Assembly: GCA_021772095.1 (NCBI GenBank)
Contig: JADYXR010000164.1
Coordinates: forward strand, 1 to 64,000
From: Candidatus Obscuribacter sp.
GTDB lineage: Bacteria; Cyanobacteriota; Vampirovibrionia; Obscuribacterales; Obscuribacteraceae
Reading direction: 5' to 3'
Length of the DNA stretch: 64,000 bases
Shown one piece after another: positions 18,405 to 27,918 of the stretch. A program made the position numbers and the translations under genes. A model generated the notes under the pieces. That model made no database searches, was not told the DNA's origin, and saw only the letters and a program-made list of their open reading frames with translations. Numbering within the stretch: position 1 is the first letter of the stretch; the number at the start of each line of letters is the position of its first letter.

Positions 18405-19408
18405 TACTTTTGTTTCTCCGAAACGAATATTTTCGCGTCAGCACGCACACCGGGCTTAGCTTCACTGTTCTTGTTGTCCACTTCGATTTTCATTCCAAAT
18501 GATTGGCGCAGTCGATCGTTTTTAAAATAAATGTTTTGCGGTGTGAAAGATGGTTTGGCGTCGATTGCCACCACTTTGCCTCTGAGTGGATGGGTGTCGT
18601 CGCCGCCTAAGTAAACATCAGCCCTTTGACCGATATTCACTCTTGCCATATCAGCTTCGGAAATAAAGCCTCTCATGTACGCCGACTTCGGATCTACGAG
18701 CGTCAACAGCACACTGCCCTTACCAACTATCTCGCCGACCTCGGCGCTTCTCACCGCAACAATGCCGTCGATCGGACTTTTCAGTTTGAAATATGTGATC
18801 TTATTATTTACTTGCGAGATGGCTGCACGAGCCTGAGCTGCGGCGGACTGCGCTTGAAACTGCATCATCTTCACTTGCATCATGTCTCGCTTCAGTTCAT
18901 TCGCTTTTTGCTCACGACCTTTTGGACTCGTGAATACTTTTGCCCAGAAACCTTTTGATTTTTTTCGTGCTTCGCTAATGTCTTGTGATACCGCAGCCTC
19001 TTGCCGCTTAGCTTGAATTTTCGCAGTGTTGGCTTGGGCGATCACTTTTTTAGCGCTGCCGATATTTTTCTCGATGCCACCCGAATCAAGCGTGACAAGA
19101 AGCTCTCCCTCTTTTACAGCTTCACCTTCGTCGACCAGCATTTTCGTCACGCGGGTGCCAGTAGCTGCGACAATGTGAGTTTCGTCCGCCTCAATGCGAC
19201 CACTGACTTCGACTATATTTGGATCGCTCTTTGGCGCAGTGAAAAACGAAATCGCATAGCACAGTAGTAACAAACCGATGCAACCGATGACGATAGCGGC
19301 GAATGTTCTGGACCGAAGAACCCGCACCCAATTGCGAGAAAGCTTTGGTTTTTGCCGTGAAGTTGAGTAGTCGCTGGTGTTTTTTTCATCGGTCACGTTA
19401 GTAGACAT
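18404..19408 (-). CDS. ybhG: HlyD/RND-type membrane fusion protein, YbhG-like
   Basis: A 334-residue periplasmic adaptor. A single N-terminal helix (about 34 to 55, FAAIVIGCIGLLLLCYAISFF) anchors it. The split biotinyl-lipoyl domain is visible as VSGRIEADETHIVAATGTRVTKMLVDEGEAVKEGELLVTLD and again after the coiled coil as FKLKSPIDGIVAVRSAEVGEIVGKGSVLLTLVD. The hairpin between them is Lys/Gln/Ala-rich. First gene of the exporter operon. No TetR regulator (cecR in E. coli) is nearby. Confidence 0.92.
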   Translation of the reverse strand: MSTNVTDEKNTSDYSTSRQKPKLSRNWVRVLRSRTFAAIVIGCIGLLLLCYAISFFTAPKSDPNIVEVSGRIEADETHIVAATGTRVTKMLVDEGEAVKEGELLVTLDSGGIEKNIGSAKKVIAQANTAKIQAKRQEAAVSQDISEARKKSKGFWAKVFTSPKGREQKANELKRDMMQVKMMQFQAQSAAAQARAAISQVNNKITYFKLKSPIDGIVAVRSAEVGEIVGKGSVLLTLVDPKSAYMRGFISEADMARVNIGQRADVYLGGDDTHPLRGKVVAIDAKPSFTPQNIYFKNDRLRQSFGMKIEVDNKNSEAKPGVRADAKIFVSEKQK

Positions 19409-19617
19409 TCCCCACCTCTATATACAGTTGAATACTCAACGAGCGATCTCAAAGCCCGAACAACTGTCCTGTGGGCGGTCGAACGGCATTTCTTTCATAG
19501 CACCTTTGCCCTCCAATGAGGCCTTAAAGTTCCCGGCTTCATGTCGGGTCGGGACCATCGACAGATGTTTCAGGAAATTTGCTATGTTTATTAGTGTCCA
19601 TCACTTGGAGACCGACA

Positions 19618-20664
19618 ATGGCCAAACACGTGCTCGTCATTTTTAACCCCACAGCAAAATCTCAAGTTCACCCTGACGAGTGGATTGGAAAGTTGGTTGA
19701 GGAACTTAATAAAGAGGATGAATATTTAGTCTCCTTCTATCCGACTACTGCTGAAACTCAACCGCAGCATCTGGTACCACTGTTTGCACCACCACTAGAT
19801 CTGGCGATCGCAGCGGGTGGTGACGGAACAGTGCGCTTCGCGCTGGCTGCCCTGGCTAAGGCAGAACAATCAATCCCTGTTGCAATCTTTCCGCTTGGTA
19901 CAGGCAACGTACTCGCCCGAAATCTCGGAATCGTTGACGTCAATTTGTTCGCAGATCCACTTCAAAAAGCTTACGAATATGTAAAACACGGTGAGCCTAG
20001 ACGAATGGATATGGGCATGTTGAACGGTCAATACTTCGCAGGTATGGCCGGTGTAGGTCCGCTGTCTGACGCCTTTATGACGCCACCTCGTAATGAGAAA
20101 ACCAAATTTAAACTCTGGGCTTATGTGAAAGCATTATTGAAATCAATCACAAAGCCACCACGCATATTTAAGATCACAACCGGTGGCAAAACTTTCAAAG
20201 TCGAAGCCTCCGGTTTGTTTATCGGCAACGTTCAAGATCTCGGACTCGGCCGAGACGTCGACTTCGACAAGCTTTCAGACGGCTATCTCGATTTGCATGT
20301 GGTTAATCCAACTAACTTTAAAGAATACGTTGGATTAGGTTTTCGGTATGCCGGCGGTTCAAAGACTGAAGATAATCCGGAATACATCATGCAGATTAAA
20401 GAAGCGTTGATCGAACTGGTGCCGCGACAAGGTGTGCGTTCGGCCTTCCAAAAAGCTGCTCACAAGCTTCATTCAATGTTCAGCGGCGAAGCTCCTGCTG
20501 ACGATCCGTCACGTTCAGACCAATTACCTTGCATGATCGATGGCGAACCCGCAGGTCACACACCTATGCGTTTGACAGTGCTACCACAGGCGGTGAATGT
20601 CTGGGTGCCAAGCCAGAAAATTGAAACAGAGCCTACGGATCAAAGTCATTTGGAAGTCGCTTAA
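19618..20664 (+). CDS. Diacylglycerol kinase-family lipid kinase
   Basis: A 348-residue protein starting MAKHVLVIFNPTAKS, the N-terminal DAGK signature. The nucleotide motif GGDGTVRFALAAL and PLGTGNVLARNLGI follow. The ATG at 19618 is chosen because GGAG lies 7 bases upstream and the longer frame adds only unconserved residues. The family phosphorylates diacylglycerol or related lipids at the membrane surface (DgkB, YegS and BmrU types). The C-terminal half carries the usual second domain with VEASGLFIGNVQDLGLGRDVDFDKLSDGYLD. The substrate is not readable. A 77-residue membrane protein gene follows 94 bases later. Confidence 0.88.
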   Translation: MAKHVLVIFNPTAKSQVHPDEWIGKLVEELNKEDEYLVSFYPTTAETQPQHLVPLFAPPLDLAIAAGGDGTVRFALAALAKAEQSIPVAIFPLGTGNVLARNLGIVDVNLFADPLQKAYEYVKHGEPRRMDMGMLNGQYFAGMAGVGPLSDAFMTPPRNEKTKFKLWAYVKALLKSITKPPRIFKITTGGKTFKVEASGLFIGNVQDLGLGRDVDFDKLSDGYLDLHVVNPTNFKEYVGLGFRYAGGSKTEDNPEYIMQIKEALIELVPRQGVRSAFQKAAHKLHSMFSGEAPADDPSRSDQLPCMIDGEPAGHTPMRLTVLPQAVNVWVPSQKIETEPTDQSHLEVA

Positions 20665-20758
20665 ACCTTGCCGGGGCTTGCTTTGCTTATATTAGCAGGA
20701 TCGATTGGTTGCATGTCTGCTATATGAAAAGCATCAAGAACACCGGAGGAAAACGAAA

Positions 20759-20992
20759 ATGACTACCAGTTATAGGATGAAAGAAGATCTTGAGACCGGC
20801 GAATTAGTTGAAGTTTCACCATGGAGCCGTCCTGAGTTCCAAAGCTTCACTGTAATTGTCGTTGGAACCGCATTGATCATGTCTTTGATCGGAGCTTTCA
20901 AACTCGCATCCGACGTGAATGTTGCAACTAATGTTCATGCACCATATATCAGCGCACGTGCTGACGAGCTAAGTGGAACTTACGTCTATTAA
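20759..20992 (+). CDS. Small single-span membrane protein
   Basis: A 77-residue protein starting at ATG 20759, nine bases after GGAGG; the longer frame from 20705 has no such signal. An acidic N-terminus (MKEDLETGELVEVSPWSRPEFQ) precedes one transmembrane helix (about 29 to 52, TVIVVGTALIMSLIGAFKLA) and a short tail outside. No family is recognised. It probably shares a transcript with the lipid kinase, and a hairpin ends it at 21001. Confidence 0.65.
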   Translation: MTTSYRMKEDLETGELVEVSPWSRPEFQSFTVIVVGTALIMSLIGAFKLASDVNVATNVHAPYISARADELSGTYVY

Positions 20993-21000
20993 CGACTTTA

Positions 21001-21031
21001 AAGCCGACATGAATTAACTTCATACCGGCTT
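21001..21031 (+). terminator. Hairpin after the small membrane protein gene
   Basis: AAGCCG/CGGCTT and the nested ATGAA/TTCAT pair perfectly with a symmetric AC/AC internal loop. There is only a weak T content after it (CTTACT). It begins 9 bases after the stop at 20992. The remaining sequence to 21198 has degenerate repeats of a GTGCAGC-TAG-CTTGAA type word. Confidence 0.5.
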
Positions 21032-21198
21032 CTTACTAGAATCGCAAACTGACATTTCTTTTGCGAAAACTGACTTTTATTTGGTAACAAGAACAATTTT
21101 AGACGCGACAAGATACTGTGCAGCTAGTCTTGAAACCATTGTGCAGCCAGAATTTATTGTTCAACTAGCCTGAAGCTTATGTTTAACTCGCCTGGTGC

Positions 21199-23088
21199 TT
21201 ATGGCTTCTTCTGCGGAAACGCAAACTTCGGGCGATAGATTTGAAACTCTTTTAGTTGCTGCGCAGCTTGAAGAGAATGGATGATGAAGCCGTTTCCCGG
21301 AAGATTTTTTTCTAGTGCTTCAGCAACCTTTTTGTTCAATGCCAAAAAAGAATCGTCCTTTTGAACGTCCGTGCTGCCAATTGGATTGAATCCTTCCAAT
21401 TCTATATACTTGATTCGATCCGCGGGAATTCCTTTGACCTGTGACTTTCCGTACGTACTCCCGAGAATGACGTTGCGAACTTGGGCACCAGGAGCGGTAT
21501 CGATTTTCCAATCGGTCTGGGCGTGTGATAGCAAAACCAGGTTCACATCTGGTGTTTCATTAGTGACACGAACTCTGGCATGCCCCATAATCGTTAAATC
21601 ATTGTCTTTGCTCCGCGGCGTATCGTGAGCTTGTCCTAAATAAACTGCGAATACCGCAGGATTCGTTATCGTCGGCATTGTCCAGATCTCTGGTTTTGCG
21701 TCGTCACCATTATAAATTTCGCCAGGGATCCGACCATCCATTATCAAAGCGATGTCTTCCTGGTGCATAACTCCATAGATGCCCAGTCCAAGCAATGCCA
21801 CCGCCCCTAGTGCCAGGACAACAGGTTTAAATTTCGACTTCTCGCGAATAGTTGAGACTTCACGTTTCGGTTTGCTAACCGCGTCGTTTTTCACAGAAGG
21901 CGCGTTGGTATATTCCTGCATGAGGCAATCGTGGCTCATAGCACCGACTGCCGCAAACGCTGCGTGTTTAAATTCTTCCGCGGTTTGAAACCGATCATCA
22001 GGATCTTTTCGCATCGCTTTAAAAACAACTTCTTCGAGCATCGCAGGAATTTCCGTATCGCTGACCACTAATTTAAATGATTCCGGTTCGGTGTGAACGT
22101 GCGAATACATTGTTTGAAGCGCAGTGGAAGCCTTGAATGGAGTTTTTCCAGTCACCAATTCATAGAGCACGCAACCAAGTGAATAGATGTCGGTTCGATG
22201 ATCGATTGGCAGAGCCTGACATTGTTCAGGGCTCATATAATATGGGCTGCCGATGGTTTCGTGTGTGGCTGTCAATCTCAGCGCGTCTTCCTGGAGCGAC
22301 TTGGCGATTCCGAAGTCCACGATCTTGGAAGTTTCGGCTGTGCCCTCGCCCTGTACAATCACGTTGGATGGCTTCATGTCGCGGTGGACGATGCCTTTGC
22401 TGTGCGCATGTGAAAGCGCTTCGCAAATGTGCGCGACGATTCGAACAGCGCGGCGTGGTGTCAGCCGTTTCTCTGTTTCAAGAATTTCTGATAGCGTTTT
22501 GCCTTCGAGCAAATCCATGATCAGGTAAGGCGCTCCGTCATCCGTTCGGCCGAAGTCATAAACCGAGCAAATATTTTGATGCTGGAGAGTGGCTGCCAAT
22601 GTGGCTTCTTGTTTGAAGCGCAGAAACACTTCCTCACTGCAGTGGAAGTCTTTATGGAGAACTTTTACTGCGACTTTGCGTTTGATATCGACGTGGTGTC
22701 CGGCGTATAGCGAGCCCATGCCGCCTTGTCCGACTAGTCGAACGATCTCATATCGATTGCTGAGCGTGTGACCGGTGTAGTCGACGTTGTTCTTCGCCGG
22801 GTTGCCTTTGGTGTTGGCACCGTCTTTACTTTTTGAGAGTCCGTTGCTTCCATCAACAGATGCGATGCCGGAACCGCCAACAGTTGCTCCATTGGGTTTT
22901 GCGGCTTCTTCGCCGATAAAACTCGAGCGCGCGCCATCACCGCTCGGTGTCGCTGTTGGATTGACCGCAGTGATTTTCTTGGTCATGTCGGAAGCCCCGG
23001 AATCGTCAGCCGTGGGCGGCTTTACGCCCGGATTGACCTGGGTGGCTTTGTCTAAATTATTATCTTCGTTTGGCGTTGTATCAGGCAT
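21199..23088 (-). CDS. Membrane Ser/Thr protein kinase with extracytoplasmic C-terminal domain
   Basis: A 629-residue Hanks-type kinase. After a disordered N-terminus (1 to about 105) come the Gly loop GQGGMGS (120 to 126), Lys142, HRDMKPSN with catalytic Asp237, DFG (258 to 260) and SPYYMSPEQ. All residues required for activity are present. A transmembrane helix spans about 422 to 440. The outer domain (441 to 629) contains VNLVLLSHAQTDWKIDTAPGAQ, a beta-rich segment I cannot assign to a PASTA or other known sensor. It presumably phosphorylates cytosolic targets in response to an envelope signal. A GAGG precedes the ATG. The substrate is unknown; the TM protein encoded just upstream is a candidate partner. 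Confidence 0.92.
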   Translation of the reverse strand: MPDTTPNEDNNLDKATQVNPGVKPPTADDSGASDMTKKITAVNPTATPSGDGARSSFIGEEAAKPNGATVGGSGIASVDGSNGLSKSKDGANTKGNPAKNNVDYTGHTLSNRYEIVRLVGQGGMGSLYAGHHVDIKRKVAVKVLHKDFHCSEEVFLRFKQEATLAATLQHQNICSVYDFGRTDDGAPYLIMDLLEGKTLSEILETEKRLTPRRAVRIVAHICEALSHAHSKGIVHRDMKPSNVIVQGEGTAETSKIVDFGIAKSLQEDALRLTATHETIGSPYYMSPEQCQALPIDHRTDIYSLGCVLYELVTGKTPFKASTALQTMYSHVHTEPESFKLVVSDTEIPAMLEEVVFKAMRKDPDDRFQTAEEFKHAAFAAVGAMSHDCLMQEYTNAPSVKNDAVSKPKREVSTIREKSKFKPVVLALGAVALLGLGIYGVMHQEDIALIMDGRIPGEIYNGDDAKPEIWTMPTITNPAVFAVYLGQAHDTPRSKDNDLTIMGHARVRVTNETPDVNLVLLSHAQTDWKIDTAPGAQVRNVILGSTYGKSQVKGIPADRIKYIELEGFNPIGSTDVQKDDSFLALNKKVAEALEKNLPGNGFIIHSLQAAQQLKEFQIYRPKFAFPQKKP

Positions 23089-23214
23089 AGAGTTTGATCC
23101 TCGACTTCATTATGACTGAAGATTCTCGAATTTTTCGAACTTATACCTTTGAAATCAAACAAAGTTACCCAAAGTCCCGAAACAGTAGCTCTGTTGGCTT
23201 TGTACCAGCAAAAG

Positions 23215-25449
23215 TTAAGCCATGAGCGCTTGCCAGGACCGAAACTTCTCACTGCGCTTCAAGAATTCCAAGTGCATATCAACCAGCATTGCGCGGTCTT
23301 CCGCCGGAATTGCCGGGAATTCTTGAATGGTATCTGTGAGCGCGCGGTCCAGGTCATGTGGGCTGAGCCGATATTCTTCGGCGAAAAGAGTGTGCATAAA
23401 GCGTTGCAGTTCGGCGGCATCGCGTTCGACGTTATCACTGGGTGCATGAAGTGCGAGTTTTTCTTTGTGGAGGGTGGATAGATTTTCTTCAATTACTGTT
23501 CGCAAATCTGGGCTTTGTTTTCCAAAAGGTAAACGTTGGAGCAGTTCTCGAATTTGATTAGCCGATTCGTAATTCGACTCGTACATCTTTGATAACAGTG
23601 GTGCCAGAGACACCCGGTCGCCACCATCGGTGATGCAACTTAAAATCAACTGGCGAACATTCTTGAACTTCGAGTCGCTTAGCGCACCAACAATCGAGTC
23701 AGCTACTGAGCGGTCTGTGTATGCCAATAGTCGTTTCAACTTCCCAACATTGATGCTCTGGTTTGCGTCTTCGTAAAACTCGAGCGCTAAACCTTTGATG
23801 CGTCGAACAAAAACGGAGGAATAGCCGTTGATGCCGGAGAACTCGGAGTTGACTTTTGCGGCAAGTTTTGCGAATTCGCGAACGGCTGGATCTGAATGCC
23901 GGCTCGAACGTTCTGTCAGTGATGAGAACCATGGAAAGCCGGTCACGAAGCAAATCCGCAATCCAGTCAGGGCGAGTTGCGAATCCTTTGATTTAAGCAA
24001 CGCGCGATGTTGATCGGTGACTTCAGACAAACTGTCCTTGTCGAAAGAAGTAGCGTAGGATTCTAAAATCGGATGCGACTTGATGTCGGCTGTCGCCTTC
24101 ATCTCGCCTGGGGTTTCGACGTCATCGGAAACATCCAGCTCGACTACAGAAAGGCTATCCTCGATTTGTTCATCCTGCCAGCGACCCGATCTTGCTTCTC
24201 GGAAAAAACTCCAGAGGTTCCTTATATAGTACGAATCAAGTCCGGTGATCAGGAAGAAAATGCCGGAACCAAGAACGAGCAACACTACTAAGAAATCTTG
24301 GAAGTGAAGAACTTCTTTCATAACGGTCATCGTTCCGCTCAGAAGCATTGTCGCGGTGGACATACAAATGCAAATCAAAGAAACGATGGTGGCGCGCTGC
24401 GAACGCGGCACTGGCACTAAGCATTGCCTGGAGACCGGGAGATGAATGCATCGGTTAATTACATTATAAGTCACCAGTAGTACTACCACCGGCCAGAATG
24501 GTGGCAGCACTAACGCGATGCCGGCAAAGATCAAACAGTTTAGCGGCTGAAAACTAAACAGCGTGCTCAACTGCATGCTGCGTGTAATTTTCTTCCCAAC
24601 TATCGGCTGCAACACCAGCGCCAGAACAATTGCCACCATTGTGGTGCTACTGACAAATATGGCAATCTGTCGAGCCGATGATAAGCCCGTGTCGGCAGCC
24701 TGATAAAAAACGTATTCGACAACAAACTTGGTGACTTGCGACCAGATCATGATCAGCATCGCAACCCGCACCATGTCGTTGGAGATGATGAACTTAATGC
24801 CTTTTTTGATTTTCTCAGGAACCGGGGAGTCGTCCTTCGTTATAGTGCTGTTCGATTCAACATGGCGAAGTCGCACCACTGTGGTGCTGAACAGGAAGAA
24901 GTGCACGGACAGGGCGGCCCACCCGAAGGGGTACCAGTATTCGAGCCAGTGGTTCATGCTTAAGAACCAGATCAACGCAGCAGCACTTATGCGCGCTACC
25001 AGATCCGCTGTCACGATTTTTTGATAGACTTCTCGAAAAATAGCGGGATTAACCGACATCTGCAAAATCACTGGTCCAAGTGTGGTGCCCAGCAAATCCA
25101 CGAGCACCACGGAGATCGCAAAGAAGTAGAGAATCGCTTTATTGTAGGGTTCCAGCGCGGACACTCGTTGTTCCATAAAGCACAATATTGACGCAATCAG
25201 TGTCGTCACGATTACGACTTTGTAGACACGAAATGCTTTTTTATCACCCAAGAGCGCGAAGCCGAAATAGTAAACAACCGACGCCAGGCTGGCAAAGAAA
25301 AATAGTTGCGAATAGTTTTTGCCACCAACCACCTTTACGAACACGCTGTTGACAAAAATGATGCTCAAGCTCGTGAACGTCGTTCGGCAAAGCGCGCTAA
25401 AGAAGTGCGTCTTGAAAGTTGTTGACACTTTCACTTCGCGAGGCGTCAT
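23215..25449 (-). CDS. Polytopic MFS/nucleotide-transporter-like protein with large cytosolic HEAT-like tail
   Basis: A 744-residue protein. Residues 1 to about 435 contain about 12 hydrophobic helices in an MFS-like order and resemble the ATP:ADP antiporter (Npt)-like proteins found in cyanobacteria. Residues about 490 to 744 are cytosolic and alpha-helical, with HEAT-like pairs (SDPAVREFAKLAAKVNSEF, then DRSVADSIVGALSDSKFKNVRQLILSCI, then DRVSLAPLLSKMYESNYESANQIRELL). No transport substrate can be read, and a non-transporting signalling role is equally possible. Its start overlaps the stop of the Cache-HAMP gene by 4 bases (ATGA), so the two products are made together. Confidence 0.7.
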   Translation of the reverse strand: MTPREVKVSTTFKTHFFSALCRTTFTSLSIIFVNSVFVKVVGGKNYSQLFFFASLASVVYYFGFALLGDKKAFRVYKVVIVTTLIASILCFMEQRVSALEPYNKAILYFFAISVVLVDLLGTTLGPVILQMSVNPAIFREVYQKIVTADLVARISAAALIWFLSMNHWLEYWYPFGWAALSVHFFLFSTTVVRLRHVESNSTITKDDSPVPEKIKKGIKFIISNDMVRVAMLIMIWSQVTKFVVEYVFYQAADTGLSSARQIAIFVSSTTMVAIVLALVLQPIVGKKITRSMQLSTLFSFQPLNCLIFAGIALVLPPFWPVVVLLVTYNVINRCIHLPVSRQCLVPVPRSQRATIVSLICICMSTATMLLSGTMTVMKEVLHFQDFLVVLLVLGSGIFFLITGLDSYYIRNLWSFFREARSGRWQDEQIEDSLSVVELDVSDDVETPGEMKATADIKSHPILESYATSFDKDSLSEVTDQHRALLKSKDSQLALTGLRICFVTGFPWFSSLTERSSRHSDPAVREFAKLAAKVNSEFSGINGYSSVFVRRIKGLALEFYEDANQSINVGKLKRLLAYTDRSVADSIVGALSDSKFKNVRQLILSCITDGGDRVSLAPLLSKMYESNYESANQIRELLQRLPFGKQSPDLRTVIEENLSTLHKEKLALHAPSDNVERDAAELQRFMHTLFAEEYRLSPHDLDRALTDTIQEFPAIPAEDRAMLVDMHLEFLKRSEKFRSWQALMA

Positions 25450-26831
25450 GAGTTGCTTGGAGGAGGCGTAGCGTTATCGGGATCCGGTTTTGTCGTATCG
25501 GACGTCGCACCGGTGGCGGTAGTGCCAGAGGTGGAAACACCAACGGTAGTGGCAGGTTCCGTTGCAGCAGCAGTCGCCCGAGCCGTCGTATCAAGAGTAG
25601 TCAGAGCACCGGTCGCATCAGCATCGGTGGCGGTAGCAGCCGGCTCATCCGCGTCCAATCCAGCGGACCGGTCGCGTTCTTCCTCGGTGTGCCACAGGTT
25701 GCCGAGGTACTCACTTTTCTGAATCTTCTCGGCCAGAGCGTTTATTGTTTTCGATAAATATCCGATTTCATCGTCACCAGTGTACGCGACGCGCGCGGCA
25801 AAATTACCACTATTGATTTCATTGACCGATTCGGCAATCTGGCGAAACGGCTTAGCAAGCCTGTCTCCGACAACAATCGACGCGCCCAAACTAAGCAGCA
25901 GACCAATAACCAGCGCCACTAGCAAACGATAAGTCAACTCTTTATTTTTCGCGTCAATCCGATGTGTGTTCACTCCCAGTGTTACTACCAGTTTCAATTC
26001 ATCGATCGGCAGCGACAAAACAATAAAAGAGTTCGGTCCTAAATCTTCGTGATTGTCGATGAACGCTTGATGATCGTTCTTCGCATTTTTCCCGAAAAAG
26101 CGTTCGGTGGCATGATCGGTATGCTTCTGAATAATGCCCGTCGCGTCTTTTTCACTGATACCGTCGCTGGTGAGATAGTGACCATTACTATCCGTAATCA
26201 AAATGAAGTTATCTTGTCCAAGTTGCAGACCGTGCAACAAATGTTCGATGCTCTGCAATCGTGGAAAAACCGCACCACTAAGTATTCCGAACACATGCTC
26301 TTTTTTCGCATCGGCAAACACAGGCGACACGTATGTTTGATACAACGTTCCATTCGGCGAGAAGAACACCTCCGACGCGATCGATTTTTTATCAACGATC
26401 ACTTTGTCAGCCAGGGCAATAAATTGTTTATTCTTCAAACGAAAATTATGTTTGGGAGTATAAGGTCCCATTGTCGCGCGCCGCTCGGCGAAGAGCAGCT
26501 CTCCATCAGCCCGGTACATGTGCACCGTGTTGTAGATGTTTGGAAAACCGAGAAAATCTTTCAGTGTTTTGTTTGCAACTTTTTGTTCGAATGGCAAGAA
26601 GCCCTTCATCACTGTCAATTCATCCAGCGTTTTGAGATCAGTGCCGTAATTGTTTTTGACATTGTTGATGATAAAAGAAAGCGACGTTGTCGAGTCTGTG
26701 ACGACAAATTGTCGCATCGCTTCATTCGTCAAATAGTAGGCGACAGCTGAAACGACGCCGAAAAATATGATGATGACCACAAACAGTCGAATGAAAATTA
26801 TGCTTTGAATCGAGCGCACTGAAGATTCCAA
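25446..26831 (-). CDS. Membrane sensor: extracytoplasmic Cache domain plus HAMP, no output domain
   Basis: A 461-residue protein. Helix 1 spans about 10 to 32 and helix 2 about 302 to 326 (LLVALVIGLLLSLGASIVVG). Between them is a Cache-like sensor of about 270 residues. HAMP follows (RLAKPFRQIAESVNEINSGNFAARVAYTGDDEIGYLSKTINALAEKIQKSE). There is no methyl-accepting, kinase or GGDEF domain: the last about 85 residues are an Ala/Thr/Ser/Asp/Pro-rich disordered tail. The gene overlaps the transporter-like gene by 4 bases, so the signal may be passed to that protein or to the Ser/Thr kinase next to it. Confidence 0.8.
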   Translation of the reverse strand: MESSVRSIQSIIFIRLFVVIIIFFGVVSAVAYYLTNEAMRQFVVTDSTTSLSFIINNVKNNYGTDLKTLDELTVMKGFLPFEQKVANKTLKDFLGFPNIYNTVHMYRADGELLFAERRATMGPYTPKHNFRLKNKQFIALADKVIVDKKSIASEVFFSPNGTLYQTYVSPVFADAKKEHVFGILSGAVFPRLQSIEHLLHGLQLGQDNFILITDSNGHYLTSDGISEKDATGIIQKHTDHATERFFGKNAKNDHQAFIDNHEDLGPNSFIVLSLPIDELKLVVTLGVNTHRIDAKNKELTYRLLVALVIGLLLSLGASIVVGDRLAKPFRQIAESVNEINSGNFAARVAYTGDDEIGYLSKTINALAEKIQKSEYLGNLWHTEEERDRSAGLDADEPAATATDADATGALTTLDTTARATAAATEPATTVGVSTSGTTATGATSDTTKPDPDNATPPPSNS

Positions 26832-26883
26832 TGCTGAACCAAAAATTCAGCGTTTAGTGCAAATTCGGGATTCCGACTATATT

Positions 26884-27741
26884 TTAGTCCAAGATCTGCC
26901 CGAACGTGTCCACGACGTCGCTGCTTCGCATTAACACTTCACTGTCTGAAGCCGGTTTATACCCGACCGGTGCGGCGAACAGGGATGGATTCGCCTTGCG
27001 AATTTGGGAACCGGACGTGCTTAACCATGAAGAGGTGCGCTGCGCCTCCTTATTGTAACTGAGTCCAAATCCCCATTTGTGACCGCCATAAGCGCGCGTA
27101 AAACGCAGAGGGATGCCGCTAATCGGCGGCAAATCATACAAAGCCTCAATGAAATGAATCGCGTTGAAGTTCAGCCCAGCGCGTTTGTGAATCATGTACT
27201 CGCCGAACTTGGTTCCCTTAAACTCAGACCCCGGTTGATTCGGAAGCACGTAAGTGACTGCATCAAGACCGGCATATTTTTGTTTCCGATCCAGAATCAT
27301 CGGCCAGTTTTTGTAGGCATCGTTGGTTTCGATGCTCAACGCAGAACGAATGCCATTTTTACGCCATTTTCGAAAGGGATAAACGTAAGAAATTTTGCGC
27401 ACATCGTCGAATGCCACCACGTCCCAGTTTGGTGCTTTGCAGAGGAATCTGAAACCTTTATCACGACTAGTCATAAAGACCGCGTCTTTAGCGATCGAAA
27501 CAGTGAGCCGACCATACAAGCGATGAGTCTGCTGGAGTTCGAGGATGTCTCCTAAAACTAAAGGATCTTTCGTAGATTGCTTACTGGTAACTACGTTCGT
27601 CTTTGTCGATCTGGCGCCCGCATGGGCGCTGGCTTTCGCCGAGGAACTATCGGCCGCCAGTGCAGCCAAACCCAATTGCAGAGCAAGGAAGCTTTGAAAG
27701 TAATGTATCGAAATCGACTTCAACACTCCCGAATCCTTCAT
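26884..27741 (-). CDS. Exported protein of unknown function
   Basis: A 285-residue protein. The N-terminus has a hydrophobic stretch (FQSFLALQLGLAALAA) that fits a signal peptide with cleavage near AADSSSA. The following 30 residues are low-complexity. The core (60 to 285) begins LVLGDILELQQTHRLYGRLTVSIAKDAVFMTS and has alternating beta-type segments, with Trp and Tyr conserved-looking positions (FRFLCKAPNWDVVAFDD, GGHKWGFGLSYNKEAQRTSSWLS). It resembles no family I know. It is divergent from the TPR-caspase gene, with 177 bases between the starts, and lies just downstream of no same-strand gene. Confidence 0.6.
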   Translation of the reverse strand: MKDSGVLKSISIHYFQSFLALQLGLAALAADSSSAKASAHAGARSTKTNVVTSKQSTKDPLVLGDILELQQTHRLYGRLTVSIAKDAVFMTSRDKGFRFLCKAPNWDVVAFDDVRKISYVYPFRKWRKNGIRSALSIETNDAYKNWPMILDRKQKYAGLDAVTYVLPNQPGSEFKGTKFGEYMIHKRAGLNFNAIHFIEALYDLPPISGIPLRFTRAYGGHKWGFGLSYNKEAQRTSSWLSTSGSQIRKANPSLFAAPVGYKPASDSEVLMRSSDVVDTFGQILD

Positions 27742-27918
27742 GGTTTCGGCACGAGGCTATAAAATTAGCCGGGGTCCATTTTCAGTTACCCATAGTTTCC
27801 TGCCCGTAGTACGCCGGGCTGTAGTATCCATTACTAGCTTACTCTAAGCCGGTAAAGGGTACAAAAAATCAGAAGGTAAACCATCCGCAGAGTCTTTTAT
27901 TGACGGAGTTTCCAGATT

